From UBA1664 sp964531715 (lineage in GTDB: Bacteria > Pseudomonadota > Alphaproteobacteria > Micavibrionales > UBA1664): a stretch of DNA of 9,820 nucleotides. Below the pieces are notes generated by a model. The model ran no database searches. It was not told where the DNA came from and saw nothing but the letters and a program-made list of their open reading frames with translations. Location: the NCBI GenBank assembly GCA_964531715.1, contig CAZHEE010000021.1, positions 1-9,820 of the forward strand, read 5' to 3'. Each line of letters starts with the position of its first letter. Position 1 is the first letter of the stretch. Shown here one piece after another: positions 6,796 through 9,820 of this stretch. Made by a program: the position numbers and the translations under genes.

Positions 6796-6839
6796 CTGGA
6801 TTGCCCTAGAATTTGACCAGTCAAATTCGGGCAATGACG
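6796..6839 (-). repeat. palindromic repeat, copy B
   Basis: Read on the minus strand it starts CGTCATTGCCC and ends GGGCAATCCAG, the same ends as the other copies. The inner arms GAATTTGAC (6809-6817) and GTCAAATTC (6820-6828) and the outer arms ATTGCCC (6800-6806) and GGGCAAT (6829-6835) are both perfect. The hairpin would form in the flgI-flgJ transcript. Confidence 0.75.
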
Positions 6840-6850
6840 AGTAAAAAAAA

Positions 6851-6892
6851 CTTCGCGACCACTTCTTTTAAACTTCGCGTCCTTCGCGTTAA
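6851..6892 (-). repeat. GCGAAG-type dispersed repeat, single unit
   Basis: On the minus strand the unit reads TTAACGCGAAGG, then CGCGAAGTTT, then GAAGTGGTCGCGAAG. It matches the left arm of the repeat at 8761-8803 at most positions. It lies between the flgI stop and the copy B palindrome, and no plausible protein is encoded here. Confidence 0.7.
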
Positions 6893-6908
6893 GAAAAAAG
6901 CAAACCAT

Positions 6909-8048
6909 CTACATCACCTCGATTTCAGCCTGAAGCGCCCCTGCGGCCTTAATGGCTTGAAGGATTGTAATAACATCACGCGGCGCAATGCCAAGCGCAT
7001 TGAGTGAGGTTACGAGATCTTGCAAAGTGATGCCGCCCTCGACAACCGCCATCTCACCTTCGCCGCTTTCATTAATCGCGATGTTAGTGCGTGGCACAAC
7101 GACTGTCTCGCCATTTTCGGCAAAGGGGGAGGGTTGGGACACCTGAGGCTCTTCCTCGATTTTCACGGTTAAATCACCTTGAGCGACCGCGACTGTACTG
7201 ATTGTCACATCTTTGCCGATGACGATCACGCCTGAACGTTCATCAATGACAATGCGTGCAGGTTGGTCAGGCATAATTTCCAATTGCTCTAAATCTGTCA
7301 ATAATTCAACAATCGAGTTATTCGCGTGTTCACCGCGTTTAATGACACGAACGCTCGCAGGATTTTCGGCCACAGCCGTGCCTGCACCAAAACGGGCATT
7401 GATGCGTTGAGCGACGCGCTTCGCGGTCGTAAAATCAGGATTGCGCAAGGATAGACGAACCGTGTCAAGTTTTGATAAATCAAAGTCGATTTCTTTTTCA
7501 ACAATGGCACCATTCGGAATCCGAGCCGCAGTCGGTATATTTTGTGTGATAGAGCCGGCATTGCCTTGCGCGGAAATGGCGGAGGTGATAACCGCACCTT
7601 GTGCCACGGCATAAACATTCCCATCCGCACCCATCAGCGGCGTGACAAGCAATGTCCCACCCTGAAGCGAGGTTGCATCCCCCATGGTTGAAATATTAAC
7701 ATCAATTTCTGTCCCTTGATTTTTAAAAGGGGGCAGGGTGGATGTCACCATCACGGCGGCGATGTTGCCCGTATTCAAATTTTCACCGCGAATATTCACG
7801 CCAAGCCGTTCCAACATCGCGGTTAAAGACTGCGCCGTAAAGGGGGAATTCCCTAAGGAATCCCCCGTGCCGTTCAGCCCCACAACTAAACCATATCCGA
7901 TGAGCATGTTATCGCGCACGCCTTCTATATCGGTAATATCTTTGATACGTGTTGTTGCCGCCTGCGCCGAAAGGCTGCCAAGCATAAACACGCCAAAAAT
8001 TGTTAAAGTGATAATTCTGTTAAGCTTTTGGTAGTCGAATTTCATCAT
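6909..8048 (-). CDS. flgI: FlgI, flagellar P-ring protein
   Basis: This 379-residue protein is the flagellar P-ring subunit, which forms the bushing around the rod in the periplasm at the peptidoglycan layer. Residues 1-30 are a Sec signal peptide: basic start, hydrophobic ITLTIFGVFMLGSLS, and cleavage after AQA at 30. The mature protein opens with RIKDITDIEGVRDNMLIGYG and LVVGLNGTGD, the family signature. Later segments RISxNxxF-like ARINARFG, ARIVIDERSGVIVIGKDV (about 272-289) and LNALGIAPRDVITILQAIKA near the C-terminus all fit FlgI, and the length is normal. No Shine-Dalgarno sequence precedes the ATG. A perfect sigma-54 promoter sits so close that the transcript would begin at about the start codon. 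It is first in the minus-strand flagellar cluster and divergent from fliX, as in Caulobacter. Confidence 0.96.
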   Translation of the reverse strand: MMKFDYQKLNRIITLTIFGVFMLGSLSAQAATTRIKDITDIEGVRDNMLIGYGLVVGLNGTGDSLGNSPFTAQSLTAMLERLGVNIRGENLNTGNIAAVMVTSTLPPFKNQGTEIDVNISTMGDATSLQGGTLLVTPLMGADGNVYAVAQGAVITSAISAQGNAGSITQNIPTAARIPNGAIVEKEIDFDLSKLDTVRLSLRNPDFTTAKRVAQRINARFGAGTAVAENPASVRVIKRGEHANNSIVELLTDLEQLEIMPDQPARIVIDERSGVIVIGKDVTISTVAVAQGDLTVKIEEEPQVSQPSPFAENGETVVVPRTNIAINESGEGEMAVVEGGITLQDLVTSLNALGIAPRDVITILQAIKAAGALQAEIEVM

Positions 8049-8059
8049 GACAATGACAG

Positions 8060-8075
8060 TGCAAAACCTGTGCCA
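8060..8075 (-). promoter_or_regulatory. sigma-54 (-24/-12) promoter of flgI
   Basis: On the minus strand the sequence is TGGCACAGGTTTTGCA, which fits every position of the RpoN consensus TGGCACRNNNNTTGCW. The -24 GG is at 8074-8073 and the -12 GC at 8062-8061, placing transcription start at about 8049, one base before the flgI ATG. P-ring and other basal-body genes in Caulobacter use sigma-54 with the activator FlbD, and the divergent gene fliX encodes an FlbD partner. Confidence 0.85.
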
Positions 8076-8122
8076 ATTTAATTAAACGAAGCCTTATTTT
8101 ATACGAATAAACAAAACGGATA

Positions 8123-8163
8123 CGTCATTACACGTTTTTCGATAGAAAATACGTGTAATCTAG
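8123..8163 (+). repeat. palindromic repeat, copy C
   Basis: The unit runs from CGTCATTACACGT to ACGTGTAATCTAG. Perfect arms ATTACACGT (8127-8135) and ACGTGTAAT (8151-8159) enclose a second pair, TTTTC and GAAAA, around a GATA loop, so it would form a long, nearly uninterrupted hairpin. It is 10 bases from copy D and inverted relative to it, in the flgI-fliX intergenic region. Confidence 0.75.
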
Positions 8164-8173
8164 TTCGCGTTTT

Positions 8174-8212
8174 CTGGATTGCACGTATTCATAAATGAAA
8201 CGTGCAATGACG
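8174..8212 (-). repeat. palindromic repeat, copy D
   Basis: It runs from CTGGATTGCACGT to ACGTGCAATGACG on the plus strand. Arms ATTGCACGT (8178-8186) and ACGTGCAAT (8200-8208) are perfect, with inner TTCAT and ATGAA and an AA loop. A further partial copy may end at 8255 (GTTTTC at 8222-8227, GAAAAC at 8240-8245, then TGCAATGACG). Confidence 0.75.
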
Positions 8213-8261
8213 AAATAAAAGGTTTTCGCGTTTACTTGTGAAAACTGCAATGACGTATGCT

Positions 8262-8296
8262 TTGATATTCTCTCGCTCTTTAAACTATGCTATCCT
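8262..8296 (+). promoter_or_regulatory. possible sigma-70 promoter of fliX
   Basis: TTGATA (8262-8267) is followed after 18 bases by TATGCT (8286-8291), with TATCCT (8291-8296) an overlapping alternative. Either would start the transcript within a few bases of the fliX ATG at 8303, and no Shine-Dalgarno sequence is visible, so the mRNA may be leaderless. No sigma-54 site or clear CtrA box is seen on this strand. Confidence 0.35.
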
Positions 8297-8302
8297 ATTT
8301 TC

Positions 8303-8752
8303 ATGAAAATTGACGGACCGAAATCAGCTTCAGAAATAAATAAAAAGAAAGAACCGAAGAAGTCAGGCGGTGAAAACGGCGTTTTTCAATCTCTTATGGG
8401 TGGCGGTCAAACAGGTGAATCGACCCGCACAAGCGGAACAGGCTTGGGTGCAGGTATTGCCAGACTGGACAGCCTTCTCGCCGCACAGGCCGCCGAAGAC
8501 CCTTCACATGAAAAATCTAAAAAGCGGATGCAGGATCGCGCAACAGATATTCTGGACAAGCTGCATGATTTGAAAATCGCCATTCTCAACCGCAAGGTGA
8601 CAATCGGGCATATGGTGTCGATTGCGGATGTGATTGCAACCCACCGCGAGACTATTCAAGACCCGGCGTTGACATCTATTTTGGACGAGATTGACCTCCG
8701 CGCCCATGTTGAATTGGCAAAGTTAAAAGTTGCTGAGAGCCAGCAATTTTAA
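8303..8752 (+). CDS. fliX: FliX, flagellar assembly regulator
   Basis: This 149-residue cytosolic protein fits FliX. In Caulobacter FliX binds the sigma-54 activator FlbD and links its activity to assembly of the early flagellar basal body. The N-terminus MKIDGP is typical, followed by a disordered Gly/Lys/Ser-rich stretch (about 7-48). LDSLLAAQ (55-62) and a helical region, LDKLHDLKIAILN (84-96), come next. The conserved end, IQDPALTSILDEIDLRAHVE followed by LAKLKV (118-143), is the best diagnostic segment. Length matches the family. It is transcribed away from flgI, whose promoter is sigma-54-like, a natural target of the FliX-FlbD pathway. The start lacks an evident ribosome binding site. 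dksA follows after 273 bases with its own promoter. Confidence 0.9.
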   Translation: MKIDGPKSASEINKKKEPKKSGGENGVFQSLMGGGQTGESTRTSGTGLGAGIARLDSLLAAQAAEDPSHEKSKKRMQDRATDILDKLHDLKIAILNRKVTIGHMVSIADVIATHRETIQDPALTSILDEIDLRAHVELAKLKVAESQQF

Positions 8753-8760
8753 ACTAAAAA

Positions 8761-8852
8761 TTTAACGCGAAGGCCGCGAAGTTTTGATGAAGTTGTCGCG
8801 AAGATATTACGCTTCGTGTCTACTTCCTGCTCTTCTGATCTTCGTGTTAAAA
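8761..8852 (+). repeat. GCGAAG-type repeat, inverted pair
   Basis: The left unit (8761-8803) runs TTTAACGCGAAGG, CGCGAAGTTT, GAAGTTGTCGCGAAG. The right unit (8812-8852) is an inverted, diverged copy ending CTTCGTGTTAAA, matching the first 12 bases of the left unit at 11 positions. The pair forms an imperfect ~92-bp palindrome starting 8 bases after the fliX stop. It could act as a fliX terminator, but no T-tract ends either arm. No gene is seen here. Confidence 0.65.
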
Positions 8853-8920
8853 TAATTACAGGTCAATGTTATCATCCAAGCGTTTTGAAGGTCGGCAAAA
8901 AGGCTTTGCACGCATAATAA

Positions 8921-8933
8921 ATACACTGTGTAT
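8921..8933 (+). promoter_or_regulatory. 13-bp perfect palindrome upstream of dksA
   Basis: ATACACTGTGTAT is a perfect palindrome about a central T. It overlaps a possible extended -10 (TGTATAAA) of an upstream dksA promoter, so it may be a repressor operator, but the binding protein is unknown. Confidence 0.35.
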
Positions 8934-8953
8934 AAAATGATAACCGCATTTGC

Positions 8954-9000
8954 TTGACATGAGCCAAGGCATGTATTATCAAAACGCGCAAATACCTTGG
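8954..9000 (+). promoter_or_regulatory. dksA promoter and flanking inverted repeat
   Basis: A consensus -35 TTGACA (8954-8959) is followed after 17 bases by TATCAA (8977-8982); TATTAT at 8974-8979 is better matched but only 14 bases away. CCAAGGCAT (8964-8972) and ATACCTTGG (8992-9000) are inverted copies at 8 of 9 positions and bracket the -10 and the likely start, so they may form a control site or a hairpin at the leader's 5' end. Confidence 0.5.
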
Positions 9001-9025
9001 TTTTTAAGGGATAGGAGAAAAAACT

Positions 9026-9460
9026 ATGGCTTCACCATCATCCGTCAATTTACCACCGGACTATAAGCCTCAGGACGATAAGGGCGAATTTATGAACCCT
9101 GTCATGCTTGAGTATTTTAAGCAGAAATTGCTGAGCTGGCGGTCCGAGCTCTTAAGAGAATCTTCCGACACAATCAAAAATTCACTGCAGGGTGAGCAGT
9201 TGCAAAAACCTGATATGACAGACCGTGCCTCGGCCGAGACCGACCATGCGCTTGAACTTCGTACCCGTGATCGTGAGCGCAAACTGGTGAAGAAAATTAA
9301 TCAAGCATTAGAGCGCATTGAAGAGGGCGAATATGGATATTGCGAAGATACGGGCGAACCGATTTCTATCGCTCGACTCGATGCACGCCCTGTTGCGACT
9401 ATGAGTTTGGAAGCGCAGGAACGTCACGAACGTAAGGAAAAAGTCCACCGCGACGATTGA
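9026..9460 (+). CDS. dksA: DksA, RNA polymerase-binding transcription factor
   Basis: This 144-residue protein fits DksA, which inserts a coiled coil into the RNA polymerase secondary channel and, with ppGpp, adjusts rRNA and amino-acid gene transcription. The helical hairpin spans about residues 25-100. The coiled-coil tip has PDMTDRASAE (62-71), giving Asp63, Asp66 and Ala68, the DxxDxA motif required for activity in E. coli. The zinc-finger region YGYCEDTGEPI and RLDARPVATM follows, but only Cys106 remains of the usual four cysteines; the other positions are Thr109, Met126 and Glu129. Alphaproteobacterial DksA proteins often lack some of these cysteines and probably fold without zinc. AGGAG at 9013-9017 supports the ATG. 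The first 24 residues are a low-complexity extension. Confidence 0.94.
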   Translation: MASPSSVNLPPDYKPQDDKGEFMNPVMLEYFKQKLLSWRSELLRESSDTIKNSLQGEQLQKPDMTDRASAETDHALELRTRDRERKLVKKINQALERIEEGEYGYCEDTGEPISIARLDARPVATMSLEAQERHERKEKVHRDD

Positions 9461-9470
9461 GAAAAGTATC

Positions 9471-9528
9471 GTTCCCCCGCCTTGAGCGGGGGTGGTATAT
9501 TTGGATCCCCGCTCGGTGGCGGGGAAAC
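9471..9528. repeat. inverted pair of GC-rich palindromes
   Basis: The first hairpin (9474-9492) is followed by a second, CCCCGC (9507-9512), TCGGTG, GCGGGG (9519-9524). Reverse-complementing the second gives GTTTCCCCGCC...GAGCGGGGATCC, which aligns with GTTCCCCCGCC...GAGCGGGGGTGG of the first, so they are two copies in opposite orientation. Confidence 0.65.
9474..9492 (+). terminator. GC-rich hairpin after dksA
   Basis: CCCCCGC (9474-9480), loop CTTGA, and GCGGGGG (9486-9492) form a perfect 7-bp stem 13 bases after the dksA stop. The following GGTATATTT is only weakly T-rich. It could terminate dksA transcription, but the inverted copy next to it suggests a dispersed repeat that also serves as terminator. 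Confidence 0.55.
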
Positions 9529-9623
9529 AGTATATATTATTTTCACAGGAAGACACAAAGTCGCTAAGGTTTAAAAAGCCTTGAACCGCAATTTCGTTGT
9601 AAAACAGGGTCTATAAACATTGT

Positions 9624-9770
9624 TCAAAAACGTGTTGGCGCTATCCATGTCGTGATTGTTTCAAATTGTTCAAAAGCCAACTCATGCCTATCATTCAAGG
9701 TCATGTCTTAGAAGGCTCAACCATTCATACTGACGGATGGAAAGCCTATCAAAAAGACTTTGAATTATAG
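9624..9770 (+). pseudogene. IS1595-family transposase fragment, frameshifted
   Basis: The first part reads QKRVGAIHVVIVSNCSKA (from 9624). After loss of one base near 9679 the reading continues in another frame as LMPIIQGHVLEGSTIHTDGW and KAYQKDFEL to a stop at 9770. Together these follow the central part of IS1595-family (ISXO2-like) DDE transposases, where NCSK, PII, VLEGSTI and TDGWKAY are conserved and the Asp of TDGW is catalytic. The N-terminal zinc-ribbon region and the C-terminus are absent and more stops follow. The region 9529-9623 before it shows only a vague, decayed repeat and no gene. Confidence 0.75.
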
Positions 9771-9820
9771 TCATTTGCAATAACAATCGACGATGTTATG
9801 GATTGAGGATGGCATATTCA

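Noticed and set aside
6702..6908. 68-residue minus-strand ORF in the flgI-flgJ gap
   Set aside because: It is translated from palindromic and GCGAAG repeats (NAKDAKF-type peptide) and has no ribosome binding site or family resemblance.
6720..8255. CRISPR array formed by the repeated palindromes
   Set aside because: Units vary in sequence, alternate in orientation and are not regularly spaced by unique spacers, and no cas genes are present.
9541..9590. Another GCGAAG-type repeat copy (GACACAAAGTCGCTAAGG)
   Set aside because: The similarity is too loose to count as a copy; it may be a decayed unit.

Overview
The window looks like chromosomal DNA from an AT-leaning alphaproteobacterium. The main evidence is FliX, a flagellar regulator known from Alphaproteobacteria, lying back to back with flgI. 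Supporting points are a rod-binding FlgJ that lacks the peptidoglycan-hydrolase domain and a DksA that keeps only one zinc-finger cysteine. Species cannot be named from this.

Layout. (1) 1-3586 is accessory DNA: a short doubtful ORF, a 523-residue protein of unknown function on the minus strand (251-1822), and a full-length hipBA toxin-antitoxin operon (2014-3586). The hipBA promoter is overlapped by a perfect 10-bp inverted repeat whose arms are about four helical turns apart. (2) 3587-4345 is a recombination scar. A 3' half of an initiator-type tRNA-Met (3738-3783) is flanked on both sides by pairs of the direct repeat ACTTACACA. It is followed by the N-terminus of a tyrosine integrase, then a C-terminal scrap of an IS110-type transposase, then an N-terminal scrap of an IS5/IS427-type transposase. 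This is the layout of a phage-type attP, which suggests a junction between tandem or recircularised integrative elements. (3) 4349-8048 on the minus strand is a flagellar cluster: flgI (P-ring), flgJ/cheL-like (rod-binding), a FlgN-like chaperone and fliK (hook-length control). A perfect -24/-12 sigma-54 promoter lies immediately upstream of flgI. (4) 8303-9460 on the plus strand holds fliX and dksA. (5) 9461-9820 holds paired GC-rich hairpins and a frameshifted IS1595-type transposase remnant.

The flagellar genes form a coherent set. FliX in Caulobacter couples flagellar assembly to the sigma-54 activator FlbD, and here it is divergent from a sigma-54-type flgI promoter. FlgI, FlgJ and FliK contribute to basal-body and hook assembly, and the FlgN-like protein probably chaperones hook-filament junction proteins.

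The most unusual content is in the intergenic DNA. At least five copies, plus one partial copy, of a 32-44 bp palindromic repeat share the ends CGTCATT and AATCYAG while their internal stems differ but remain self-complementary. Four of them form two head-to-head pairs between flagellar genes, and one abuts the 3' end of fliK. A second family (TTAACGCGAAGG-type) and a GC-rich hairpin pair show the same inverted-pair arrangement.
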